In this document: one piece after another, positions 11,618 to 23,814 of the stretch
How the letters are laid out: every line of letters starts with the position of its first letter
Position numbering within the stretch: the first letter of the stretch is position 1
From: Trichoplax sp. H2
Taxonomy: Eukaryota > Placozoa > Uniplacotomia > Trichoplacea
Assembly: GCA_003344405.1 (NCBI GenBank)
Contig: NOWV01000007.1
Location: 248,001-312,000, forward strand
Reading direction: 5' to 3'
Length of the DNA stretch: 64,000 nt
Program-made: the position numbers and the translations under genes
Notes under the pieces: model-generated
What the model saw: only the letters and a program-made list of their open reading frames with translations
Told to the model about the DNA's origin: nothing
Databases searched by the model: none

Positions 11618-13494
11618 AGGAAATCACGTATTACTTGTAAGATTGCAGTGTACAAATTTCGAAATTAGTTATAAATTGTATGAGATGAGTGAGAATCTAT
11701 TGGTTTCTGGTCATTTAATTTATAACCATAAACTTAAGATAATGATATATACAAAGTAAGTACTACATTTATTTCGCTGGCATCGTTTAATCGATGGTAG
11801 ACTACAAAATCCTATGGTATGATGCTTTAGAAACGTATGTGCGATAATACCAATTAATTCAAGTGAATGTACATGAAAAAGTTTCTGATCTGATCTGAAC
11901 ATCTTATTGGATTGCAACATGGTATAAGATATGATATAGTTATTATTGATAACTCCTGAGCTGAAGTCGAACTTTTGTTACAGTGTAATCTCCCATGATT
12001 AAAATATCCTTATGTTAACCTATGTAAATACGAGATGTGGAGCTAAAATTTGTTTTATACTAATTTTATTATATTGAAGAAGTGTAACTATTTCTGCTAA
12101 ATTACTATGCGATCAAGTTGTAATGCAATAGCGACTGTAGTCCCAAGTTGATGTTTACAGTAATGCGTTATATTATAATTATAAATTGATTTGATTTGAA
12201 GCTTAATTCAGAAATTTAATTTAAAGTGCAACTCTAACTCTACGTAAGAATCGATATCAACCACTTAGATAAATAATATAATTAATAGGCGGTATCGTTA
12301 AAATGAAAATACAAAATATTCGTAATTTGTTATTAGTCATATATACGGATATCGCTTGATAATTTTATAATTATCACTTTAAGAGATTTTACTATTTTAC
12401 ATACAGTAAAACTTGCTGCTTTTCTATCACGTCCAGTCTTTTATTCTCGCCATGTTTACATTTGCACTGGTGAATACTAATTGCGCTAAGATGTAACTCC
12501 CAAAGTTACTACCCAAAATGTGTAAATTTTTAAAATTTGTTTAACCTCTAATCTTTTTATTGCCTATTGTTTTTACCTTAACATTGTTAAATCTCTGACT
12601 ACCGTTACGGTATCTAGAGGGAATAAAATTTTATGTATCCTAAATATATATATTTTTTTGATGATACACTTGGTGTGACACGGAAAGAAGGCTTGCTACT
12701 ACTCAAGTGAATTTGTTCATATTATCAAAATCTAGTCGTCTCTTAGTCAAGCATTAAACTTTGAAAAATGTATAGAAAGCTCTTGTACAGTACGATATAC
12801 TGTACTATACCGTAATTGCTTTTTATTGAATTTTCATAAATGATCATACCACATGATTACTAACTATCCTTATTGACTTTTAGTATGTAATCTATGAGTC
12901 TGTTCTGCATACTGAATAGTATCGTATAGGGCAATATCAACAGACAGTCTTCAGCAACATGAGCTATGATGAATAACGTTTAAAATGTTATTTGCTCATT
13001 TTATAGTCTAGTACAAATTCCATGTATAGATGTGACCGGATGAGCAACTAATTTCTACGGTAATGCTTCAGTGCCTATCATATATTTACGATGTTATGGT
13101 GTGGAATGTACAGTACCGTAGACATGTCCCGATGCTTAATAGAGCCAGTAAGATCGCTGAAGCAGTTATATGCGTAACAAAAAATAGAAAGTTATTAATA
13201 GTAACTTACAGCTGTATACGCGAGACAGGCCAATATATTATATAGTAATTACAATATAATTACAGAAATGAGTAATAATGTACGATTTGATGATTAATTA
13301 CGGTATATATTAGTTTCACGAGGCCAATAAAGGATCAATTGGCGTAATTCATTAGTGTTAATTTTTCTCCTGATATACAGTATATCAACGAAATGTTGGA
13401 AAGTGCGTTCAACACCAGTATAAAATTTCGAATAATATGGTAAATTTTCTTTTCAGTTACAAAATTAAGCTAAGTAAAATATTTAAGATCACTT
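11618..13494. other. Intergenic, YAP 3' side to LIPT2 3' side
   Basis: AT-rich spacer between the convergent YAP (+) and LIPT2 (-) genes. It carries scattered TACTGTA fragments, for example near 12785, and no exon or RNA gene that I can support. The 3' UTRs of both genes must lie at its edges. Confidence 0.6.
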
Positions 13495-14528
13495 TTACAA
13501 TATCGAGGCATTGTAATCGATTGTACGATTAACTACGCGGCAATCGAATTCATCACAAAACGATTCAACAAATGGTTCTATTGCCTCGTCAACTGTAACT
13601 TCCCGATCGCAAATGGCAGTTAATGAGGTGACTCCTTTGCCATGAATACCACACGGCACGATATGATCAAACCACGATAGGTCAACGTTGCAATTCAAAG
13701 CTATGCCATGCAGTGTAATCCATCGCGATGAATGTATACCTGATATGAACACAAAAATCCTTCTTATTAATTATAATATTTTGACTTTACAAACGCTGAT
13801 TAAATAAATTGTCAGTATAAATGAGATCTCCAAATACTGTTTTAAAATCCTTACCCTACAGCATTAAGATAGCGAATTAGCGATAGTTACTGTACAATGC
13901 AGTACTTCTAGATGAATCAGCCTTGATATCAGACGATTAACAAATACTTGCTGTAGCTTACTAGTCTCTATGCGTACAGTAATTTATAAAATTAGAAATA
14001 GATTTAATCAATAACTATACCTATTGCTGCGATCTTTTCATCATGAACCCATACACCAGTGTGTTCAGTAGTTTTTGCAGTTACATTGAACCGGTTACAA
14101 GTTGCAATCAGGCATTTCTCCAGTTGATGAATATACCAACGAAGACTTTTCGTAAAATGAGCTAAATTAATAATAGGATAACAAACCAATTGGCCAGGTC
14201 CATGAAATGTAATTAATCCACCGCGGCTAGTTTTATAATATTCACAGTTTAAGTTTAGTTTTTTTAACCTCTGCACTTCTTCATCGAATCCATCTTGACG
14301 CACACCTATAGTATAGACTGGATCATGTTGACAAATCAGCAAAGTATCCATGGCATCATAGGGTGAATTATGACCATCCATAACATTTTTGCCATCACCA
14401 TTCAAGCCAGTTGGTTGATTGAGCATTTGTAGTTGAGCCCGTTGTAAAGCCTTTTGAATTTCTAATCCTCGAGCGTATTTGATCCTTCCCAGATTTCGAA
14501 CAGCTATGGAACGGATAGTCATCTTCAT
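13495..14528 (-). CDS. LIPT2: Lipoyl(octanoyl) transferase 2, LipB family
   Basis: Transfers octanoyl from acyl-carrier protein to lipoyl-domain proteins, chiefly glycine-cleavage H protein, as the first step of mitochondrial lipoate synthesis. Exon 1 is 14021-14528 and exon 2 is 13495-13739. The junction G|GT gives KIAAIGIHSSRW, and the total is 250 residues (human about 231). The LipB hallmarks are present: the RGGLITFHGPGQLVCYP signature, catalytic Lys165 in KIAAIG and catalytic Cys199 in PCGIHGKG. The N-terminus is basic and starts at the conserved VRNLGRIKY block, so any mitochondrial presequence is very short or is encoded in an unseen upstream exon. A 40-odd-residue insertion (about 35-60) precedes the core and is rich in Asn, Gly and Asp. 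Confidence 0.95.
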
Positions 14529-16353
14529 GAATAATAGTTTCAGAGACAGTCAGTCAGTTAATTTAAGATCCATCTGCTAGATCAGCTGTGATATTTCTTT
14601 CTTTCCTTCAGGCTATTTTGCAACATTAGTTTACAGCTACCTTGAATGACTACAGTAACATTAGCTTACGCTATACTGTACTGTACTGTACATACTGTAC
14701 CGGGTAGTGCACTTTCACTACTAACAGTTCCTGTACCGTACAGTGTACAGTGTACAGTACAGTACTGTTGTACTGTAGTCTTTGAGCTGTGTACTGTAAA
14801 GCATGGACTGCTAGAAGATTACTGTGCTGACTGTGATTGAGATCCACTACTGAGGTCTTCAATTTTGGTAGAAGCCTAAGGGGTTTCTAGTCAGAGTCAG
14901 AGCTACTGAAAGATACTTTATTCCCCCTTATTTATTTATTTTTTAATAGGATACGATAACAAGATAATACCAGAACACTATACTATAATCAGGAATATGA
15001 TCGGTATGTAGAAAACTGTACAACATTCTTTCTTTAGTAGTCTCTGCAGTACAGTGCAGCTAGCGCCTATGCAGCTGTAGGCGAAAACTTGCATAGGTCA
15101 AAGTAATCGTGGATATCAAACATGCATTTAAATTTTAGTCAAATTCCTGCAATTCACAATACTATACGATTATCCGGATGATTTAATTACTATACAATCA
15201 CTATATTTGCGTCACATTTGAGTATTTAGCCTACGCTTTATACAGTATCACATTATAATTATTTTCTCCTATATACGAGTATAATAGTGAGATGGGTGAT
15301 TACATGGGCAGCGTCACTAGTGGGTACAGTAAGGTAAACTAATGATTTAACCAAGTATCCTTATTAATTAGACATTTGCTAATATTTCAGTTCGTATAGA
15401 TACAGAAAGTGCCTTATTAACTCATTGTAGACTGATGAGGATAGCATAATAGGTTAGTTACATTTTTAACAAATTGTATAAAACATTAATCAAACTATGT
15501 AAGAAGACAATCCTCTATCACTTCTACAGTTTTACTATACTCTCGTCAGCATGATACACCTGTATTTGTAACTGGCACATTTCAGGAACTGAAATTTCTA
15601 CTTGCAAGTTGTAACAACATAGTAAACATTATAAATGTAATAATGAAAGAATTAATTCAATTTTGAACACTACAGGTAATATTTCATTATCTAGTACGCA
15701 TACAAAAGTGTACGAGTACAGTATATTGACGGTGTGCCAACGCAGGGATTACCATAGGAGAAGTATCCGTAGAAGTAAGGTCCATAGTAATTTACACTCT
15801 TTCAACCGAAAGATGGCTGATCTGTCTATCGTTGAAAGTAAACTACAGTAAAAAGAACACTATATCGGGATTTACTGTAGCATTTTTGTTGTTGGGGCGC
15901 CTCGCATTAGCATCAATTAAGTTATATTATTTAATCAAACCAATGAGCATGCACATACGACATTATTAATAGACTAGCGTATAGAGACAAGTCCAAGATG
16001 TTTCCACTTGATACAGGCAATGAAACTGAACAATTTCTAAAGACCTAATAAACTTTATATAAGAAAATTTTATATGGATATTTGTACAAACACTGTAGCG
16101 CGTACAGGCTAAACAGCTGAAAATAATCGAAATATAAATATATTTATGTATCATCAAAGTAGTCATCTTTATAGTAATAGGAGAGAAACATCTCATTTAT
16201 ACAGTCACCAGTACTGATGTTATGCAATGATTAATGTTTCGTATATTGTACAGGTTATATATATATATATATATACATAATAAAAACATTTTGAGGAAAG
16301 TATAGTACGATGCATACTGTTCAATTTTTTGCTTCAATAAATTGCATGTGGCA
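14529..16353. other. Intergenic, LIPT2 to ZNHIT1
   Basis: It holds a dense TACTGTAC cluster at about 14675-14785, an (AT)n tract at 16256-16275, and otherwise AT-rich sequence. The LIPT2 promoter should be near 14530-14660. No further gene is supported. Confidence 0.6.
14675..14785. repeat. TACTGTAC palindromic repeat cluster
   Basis: Tandem and inverted TACTGTAC/GTACAGTA units lie within about 150 bp of the LIPT2 start codon, so part may fall in its promoter or 5' UTR. Confidence 0.85.
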
Positions 16354-17837
16354 TTAAACTGTCCATTTGAGACAACTATAAATCAAAAAGGATATAATTG
16401 AAGATTTTAAAATTTTAAAGTTCATAATTGTAAATGTAGCCGATATTTAAATTGTACCTTAATAAATATGCAGTAACTAAGATGTTTAACTTACCGAGTG
16501 TCTTGGTGAATGCGTAGACATTTAATGCTACAGTACTTAGCACCACATGTTACGCAAATGTAATTAGAAGGAAACCCACAAACATGACAGAATTTTCTAG
16601 TGGGATATTTTGGAGGCGGTGCTGTTGCAGTAACATAGTTGGGTTCGTCACTGTCTCCATTTTGTTGAATCTATAAGCAATAAGATAACATTTCAGATAA
16701 TGAAATAAAGTGTAAATAATTAATATAATAAACGATAATATCTTCCTTATTTTTAAATCCACTATGCTATCATATCAATATCTCATAAATTTCGCCAGTA
16801 TTCAAGTTAATATATGGACTAGTATAGTAGAAGACACACAGCAAACTGTAGACATACGCTTTCTTCCAGTAAAGCAGCGAAATTCTTTCTCAGCCTCTAA
16901 AAAAATTACAGAAGTATTAGCGTGGCTATTAGAGATCAGGGTAGGGTGCAGCAGTACTTATATTAGGTCTAATTTCTTTGGGATGTTGCATGTAAGAACT
17001 ACATTTCTTCTGCTTATATTACGATGCAAGACTGGTATTATCGTTCAATGTTGATATCTATATTTTGAGCATATGTATCGTATTGGAGTAGCTTTCGTAG
17101 CTATGTATACCTTTTGTACATTATCATGGCCCTTTGGTTTTTTCTTTTTCTTGGAAGAAACGCTTGTTGCTACATCATTATAATTAGAGATAAGTAAAAT
17201 TTTCTTTCAAAACTTGAGGCAAACTGCATCAAGAGTAGAATAATATGAGATTTTAATTTAGAGGAGACAATTACCTTCGAGATCATGAAAGGGGAGATAC
17301 CTTTTACTAGGTATATTGAGGTTTGCTTGTGGATCGTCATTATGGTTATCTTTCTCTAAATACTCTAGGTAGCGTGAAAGACGTCTCCGACGACTTGAAT
17401 CGTCTAATACTCTTCTTCCATCCGCATCTTTGATCCTACCTATCAAATTACAACAGCAAGGTACGTGTAAATGCCGATATTGGAGACTGACTAACTTGAC
17501 TTTTACTCTCTACTGTCTATTTTCATAGGTAATCGAATAGCATTACTCGCATATGAATGACAACAGCAAACTGCGTATAAAAGTCACTATTAGAGAATAA
17601 CTTCCCTTTTACTCTTTACTGTCTATTTTCACACTTAATCGATTAACACTATTCAATGCGTATGAATGGCTCCATTGCTGCAACGCCATCAGGAGGCGCT
17701 GATCATTTTTATATTTTTATATTGGTCAATGCATAAACATTGATATAGCATATAAAGTAACTCAAAACAGATAGGATTCGTGGCAGATACTCACTAGATT
17801 CTCGTTTTTCATTTGGTAATTTTGACGACTTGGACAT
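16354..17837 (-). CDS. ZNHIT1: ZNHIT1, HIT zinc-finger subunit of the SRCAP complex
   Basis: Subunit of the SRCAP/SWR1 remodeller that deposits H2A.Z in nucleosomes (role known from the family). Six exons: 17795-17837, 17275-17439, 17111-17169, 16858-16896 (13 codons), 16495-16670 and 16354-16375. All phases agree, giving 167 residues (human 154). Seen: an N-terminal block ending RRVLDDSSRRRRLSRYLE, then EKDNHNDDPQANL, a KKKKK basic patch, LRKNFAALLEE, and a C-terminal HIT finger with C-x2-C, C-x2-C, C-x3-C, His and a last Cys, ending in the family's exact CLKWTV. Small exons make this gene easy to miss by automatic prediction. The 22-nt last coding exon carries the final zinc ligand. Confidence 0.96.
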
Positions 17838-19177
17838 GATCGAGTTCGATGCAACAGCAGCAGACTTTGAACAGCAATGGATTTGATCGATTATATTTTG
17901 GAACTCGTATGGCTATCGGCAGTATGGCACTGTAGTTTAATACTTTACTATACAGTACAGCATGCTTCACGGTGCATAGTATGGCGTCAGTATAACATTT
18001 CGTCGCTATTTCTATGGCGACGAGTACCAAGGACTTGCGAGTGCTGTACAAGATGAGCTCTGTCCGCCCGTCTTTCCATAAGCCAAATTAGTTCAATCAT
18101 ACTGAATCCAGTGGAATAGGAATCGAGGATACTGTATCAAACAACTAAATTCGATATAGTACAGTATATGTAGAAGCGATCACTTCTCATTCAATCTGTT
18201 TCATTTTGTATTAGCTATTAAAAGGAATAGTTTGATCTTGGTTAGCTTTTGGCCAAAATGAGGACATCATCCATGTTTGGCATTACTTTCCTTCTAAAAG
18301 CTAAATGACAGTGAATTTACCCTTTCTATCATGGAGTTATATTGATTTTAAAGTGACGAGATTGACCTTGAAAAGGATATTTTTTCCATACTATTCCATT
18401 CTATTTGCAGGGGCCATCAGGGCCCACTCCATGCAAACTTTTTGTAAATTATTCGGATATTTTGATAATCTTTTTTATTCTTGCTAAGATTGAATCGTAT
18501 TGACAAATAATAGAGGTACTCTTATTGTTAGCAGGCAATACTGAAAGTTATTTCTTTTTATCATAGAGTATTTTAATTCCAATGAGGTAGGATTGCCATA
18601 AAATGGGCACAAAGTGGCAATTTTAACACCAATCACATCACTTTGGAGGCCAAAACACTCCATGATAAAAAGTAAACCTCTCGCAGTTTTGATTTTACAG
18701 GGGAAAGCAATGTAAATTGTTATAAATTAACTACTTGAAATGAAGCCAAAATTGTTAATTCACAAAATGCTCGAATACACTCAAGCGTATAATACAGTAT
18801 AGGAATGAAATGAAGCGATCAATGATTGTTCCGATGGTGCGAAAAGTGCTTGCAAATACGAGGTCCTACATTGCATCTGGTTCTACGATACTGTATCCTC
18901 CATGGCTACAGTACTGTAGAAAGAGCTAAGCCAGCCAGCATGAAATGCTCAAAGGCGGTTACTGTTAACGCTAAACATGGACTATGAGAAGAAAAACTAA
19001 CTATTAATCCATGATGTTAAATTACATACTGTGTATAGTGATGTAAATGCAAACCTAAACATGCACATTCCGCTCCAACCAGCCGAGCAGGATGTTGGAC
19101 TCGTTATTTCCATAATATCTATATTCATTCTTAGCAGTACGAAGGCTTGGGCAAAATGGGCCAAGGCCACTTTATTG

Positions 19178-19755
19178 ACGAGTCGGAGACAGATCTAAAT
19201 GACCTCTACGCAACTACCATCATCATCAAAAATCCTTCAATTCTGTTCGCAAATTAGAAGTCATGATTCTACTCCAATATACTGTACTGTAGAGAATGAG
19301 TTCTACTCTGAAATATTCCGGTGTAAATAATTTCAGTTCGAGCTATGCAAGTCTACAATTAAGCTGTACTGAAACACCTCTTCTTTACTAGCCTGAAATA
19401 GATCTAAATGACCTTTATGCAACTGCCATCATAATCGAAAATGCTTCAATTCTACTTATAAATTAAAGATTACGATTCTATTCCAATATAGGGTAGAGAG
19501 AGTTCTACTCGAAAGTATTGCACAATAAGTAATTTCACTTCGAGCTGTGCAAGTTTGCTGTACTGAAACACTTTATTTACTAGTCTAAGGTAAATTTAAA
19601 TGACCTCTGTGCAACAGCCATCATGATCAAGAATACTGCAATTCTGCTTCTAAATTAAAAGTGACGATGATTCTACTCCAATATATAGTAGAAAAGGAGT
19701 TGTACTCTAAAACATTCCATAATTTCAGCTCCAACTCTGTAAAATTATGCCATGC
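19178..19755. repeat. Three degenerate tandem copies of a ~190-bp unit
   Basis: Copies begin near 19178, 19391 and 19583. Each contains, in the same order, GATCTAAATGACCT, CAACT/AGCCATCAT, CTACTCCAATAT, GAGTTCTACTC, TAATTTCA and CTGTACTGAAACAC. Divergence is roughly a quarter of positions by eye, and copy length falls from about 214 to 172. No common reading frame is open through them. Confidence 0.75.
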
Positions 19756-19841
19756 AGAGATAGTACTTCACGGCAAGCGCATCGTACAGCACCATTATAA
19801 TTAATCCATTAATTAATTTTAATCAGTAAAACTACATTACT

Positions 19842-19998
19842 CCACCATGGACTACTCAGTTTACAGCTAGTGCATCTAGTAGAATAATATTCTACCATGG
19901 ACTACTTAATTTACACCTAGTACATCTCGTAGTATAGTACTCTACCATGCATGGACTATTCAATCCAATTCAATTGACTACTAGTGCATCTAGCAGTC
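19842..19998. repeat. Three tandem copies of a ~52-bp unit
   Basis: Each copy has the pattern CCATGGACTACT, then TTTACAGCTAGTGCATCTAG, then a TA-rich tail. Copies start near 19842, 19892 and 19944. The same CCATGGACTACT core reappears inside an inverted repeat at 61125. Confidence 0.7.
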
Positions 19999-20143
19999 CA
20001 TGAATCTACTTTAAAGGCAGTTCCGCCCCTAGACAACCCCCACCCATGGTACCACCCTTTATACGGCTCCTGGTACTGTATTGAAAGCAGACTCATTTCG
20101 TTTTCATTGGCCTTACCTGCTAAGGAATCCATTTTTCCACGTT

Positions 20144-22355
20144 ATGATGAGGTCTTCTACCATCAATATTATTGCTATTATAGCTCTAACTGTCATAGTC
20201 GCATCATCGAATGTGCAATCAGCTAAAATTGTCGGTTACCCATTAGATGCTTATAGCCATACGGATAATTTCATTCGTGTTGGCGATGAGTTGATGAATC
20301 GCGGCCATTCTTTTACCTTACTCATCTCAACATGGATTGAAAGTAAAGTAAAGGATAAAATTCATTTCAATTCTATGACTTACTTTAGCTATTTAAACGA
20401 CGATATTACCAAATTTTGCATTGTATCTGCAATTCGAGATGACTATCCTCCAAAGAACTGCTCTACCTTCTATAGCTATCAATGCCATAACACTTCCAGG
20501 GATCAAGAGATCATCAAAGCTATCTCGCAAGCAGGTAGGCAAGCAGTCAATAGTTAGATCGATACCACCAGATACTGCAATCTTGAACTAGTTCTGTTGG
20601 TAGTGTAATGGTGACTATTCTGTAATATTAACAGATTTATTATTGCTTCGATGTATACAAAGATATGCCCATAACTTATTATTACGGTAAATGGATACAC
20701 CGTTCTTAGATATCACATAAATGTTTAACAATTTATTATAACAGTCTTAAAATAGTCTTATTATATTCCTATTTGTAGTTACCTCTTGCCAGTTGCAATT
20801 TCTAAATAGTTTATAGTAACGTTAAATTTATACTTACTACTTTACTGAGTGGAATATTTCGCTGTACTACCATGTAAAGCGTTTTACAAATCGCATCTTT
20901 AGCAACTCTAGAAGAGTGTATCTTTAAAGCTCGCCGGATTTTTCTAGGGTAGGAGGGGGTGGCATAATATTTCAATAATCTTATACAGACACAGTTTATA
21001 AATTAATGTAGTCACCGTTATTTACTGCACGTCCGTTTAAAGCATACATTATCTACTGTAATACTTGCATACGTATATACTCGTATATACAACTTTATAT
21101 CGTAATTAGGCTGCAATTGCAAACGATTTATTCCATGATATCATCTATGTATGAAAGGAATCTAAAATAAGTATAATTGCTTTTTCCACCTGAAATAGAC
21201 ATCCTAATATGCGATGTTTGCGGTGCCTGCTGCCATGTTCTAGCCAAAATCGCCAAAGTTCCAATTGTGGTGGATTATAGCTCATTGGGATTTCTTGATC
21301 CCATTGTATCGTCCGTTCATAGGATACCTAACCCATTAGCATATATACCGCAAATGGGAACAGATTACCCAACCTTAATGACATTTTCTCAGCGCTTATC
21401 CAATTTCTTAGGTTATGTTGTCATTATCTTATTTAAAGACTACGTGATGGCGCCTCCTTTTAACGAAATATTGCATCAACATGGCATAGTAAATCAAGAT
21501 ATCTACATTGATCGATCTCCTGCTCATATATTACTTGTGGCGTCTGATTTTGCAATTGAATTCCCCCGACCTATTACACCTGGAGTTAAAATGATTGGAC
21601 CAGTTACCGTACAATCACCTCAACCTTTACCTCAAGATATTGAAAATTTTATCAACTCTAATAGCAATGGTTTCATCTTTGTTTCATTTGGTACAGTTGC
21701 AGTCGCTTTAAATGCCATCACTGACATTGAGGAGATGGCTAAAGGCCTGGGACAATTACCATATAATGTTTTGTGGAAATACACTGGATCACCCATCAAA
21801 AATTTACCTACTAATATTAAAACTGTAAATTGGGCTCCTCAGAATGATGTCTTGGGCCATGCAAAAATTAAAGCATTTGTATCTCATTGTGGAATGAATA
21901 GTGTACTCGAAGCTGCTTATCATGGTGTGCCAGTAATTGCTGTACCATTAATGTACGATCAATCCAACAATGCACAAAAACTTGCTGTTGCAGGAATGAG
22001 TAAAATCATCAATTTCCGATATCTAAATGCAAAATCCATTAAACAAATTATTAATGATGTTGTTAGCGATCCTATTTACTCTAAAAATGCTAAAAGGGTT
22101 TCAAGTATTATGAAAGATCGCCCAAGTAGGAGAAAGCCTATTCAAGAAGCTGCAGACTGGATTGAGTATGCACTTCGATTTGATGGATGTGAACATTTAC
22201 GCAGCCAAGAAATGAATATGCCTTTCTATCAACGATATTTACTTGACGTTATTGGATTTATCGCTCTCACTATATACATCTTCTATCGGATAATGAGGAT
22301 AAGCTGCGGCTTTCTATGTAAACGTTGTTGTGCTAAGAAAACGAAACAAGACTAA
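20144..22355 (+). CDS. UDP-glycosyltransferase, ER membrane
   Basis: Transfers a sugar from a UDP-sugar to small lipophilic substrates in the ER lumen (family role). Exons 20144-20534 and 21199-22355 join in phase (G|AC) to give 515 residues, the usual UGT length. Start chosen at MMRSST, which is followed by a hydrophobic signal peptide. Seen: the N-terminal acceptor domain; a UGT signature region with FVSHCGMNS, EAAYHGVPVIAVPL and the donor-contacting YDQ; WAPQNDVL; a single C-terminal transmembrane helix (about 22240-22300); and a short cytosolic tail ending KTKQD, which fits a KxKxx ER-retrieval signal. The stop codon overlaps an AATAAA (22354-22359). A short coding-like stretch near 20902-20950 does not fit the phase and was left out. 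Confidence 0.92.
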
Positions 22356-23814
22356 TAAAAGAGAAAATTGATCGATAAGTTTTTGCCTGGTGCATAGAAG
22401 TTATGAAATATTTTATTAAGAAATTTTCTTAGCTAGATACAGTATATTTTATAGTTATTATTTGCTTCCGCTATACTCAGACGAATAATTATGACGAGTA
22501 GAGCCGTGCCTGTTTTATTAAAATTTTACAGTAGCATCGAATGACTACTACCATAATTTACTCTTCAATAAGAATATGACTGCCTATTTATTGTATAAAT
22601 ATAACAAAAATTTATTAAAAACGATTTATGAGCACTTTTACTATTTTAGCTATAACATTTTTTTCATAATTGTATACTAATTAGATGTTTCAGAAAATGA
22701 TCCGCTAAATATTAAAATGGACATTACCTTCAGTAGATGACTATTCTTAATGTTTTTGTTATAACTAATTAGCAATACTTTAACATGTTTCAGTATTACT
22801 TTGTAATAGAGGCTGCTTATGAGGTTCTATCATCTTTTAGCAAAAGCTGTATGAAATTTTCTCAGCATTAAGTGCTTTTTAAGATGACTATAGATACCGA
22901 AATTTTATCTGTCTTTACTTTGCAACGATATAGACATTGCCAATGCCTAGTATATCAGTAGTGATTGCTACGTACTGTGTACAGTCTTACTATCTGAAAT
23001 TTTCGTATATCTCGTAAACTAGCAACTATTCATTCTACCATTTAAACCGTGAAGGTAGACCAAAGTACAGCATTCATTCAGTACTGTTATCTTGCTAATG
23101 CCATACAATAATATAATAAAAATAAATATACCGATATTCGAGCTATTACCTCATTGTCATTTTCCAGACTATCAGTAGAGAAGTTTATTAATGATCCTAT
23201 CTAACAGTAGTAAATGAGTTCTAGAGATTATTGTGAAATGTATCAATAATTTCAACAGTCTTTTTAGGTACTGCAAACCCTTATAGAAACTCTTACTGCT
23301 AAACTTACTAAGAACTTTTCCATAACTTAGGTTGACTTAAAATTACAATTACGTAAACAGGTTGTAATATGAAATTTATTTTTCGTACTCTTAGATAATT
23401 ACGCCTATGATAATAATGCCGCTCAGCCTAGAAAAAATCTGTGCAAATTTATAACTGCCCTTCTAGGCTTCTCCCACCAGTTAATTTGTTACAAAGTTAA
23501 CTATAACCGGCAGTTATTGACCGGTTTTAAAATTACGATAGTATTGCACATTTATTTAGAGGAATTAATGCTATATATTTTACTTTATCAAATGTAGTTT
23601 TATTTCGATATTTTATCAGTCATCATACGTCATATCAATATCCAAAATGCACAATAGGAGAAATTTTATTTTACAAGATTATAGTTTACCAACATGTATA
23701 TACATTATATAAAAACTTCAAGTGTACAACTACAGTTATTCATTTTAATTGCCTAAAGAATCAGTTATTAACAGTTTTAAGTAAATTTGGGTACAAGAGA
23801 CAGATAATACAAAC
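22356..23814. other. Intergenic, convergent UGT and INTS4 3' ends
   Basis: AT-rich spacer without a supportable exon. Near 23307-23331 it has a sequence partly resembling one arm of the 3.6-kb inverted repeat. UGT probably ends within about 30 bp of its stop, given the AATAAA overlapping it. Confidence 0.6.

Larger units (their letters stand above)
17838..20143. other. Intergenic, ZNHIT1 to UGT, with degenerate tandem repeats
   Basis: The first 1.3 kb is AT-rich with isolated TACTGTA units. The rest carries two tandem arrays, described separately, that run almost to the UGT gene. I see no exon in either. Confidence 0.6.

Noticed and set aside
20902-20950. Possible extra UGT exon (TLEECIFKARRIF)
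   Set aside because: Its donor would leave phase 2, but the only usable acceptor before 21199 needs phase 1. The two-exon join already gives a normal-length UGT.
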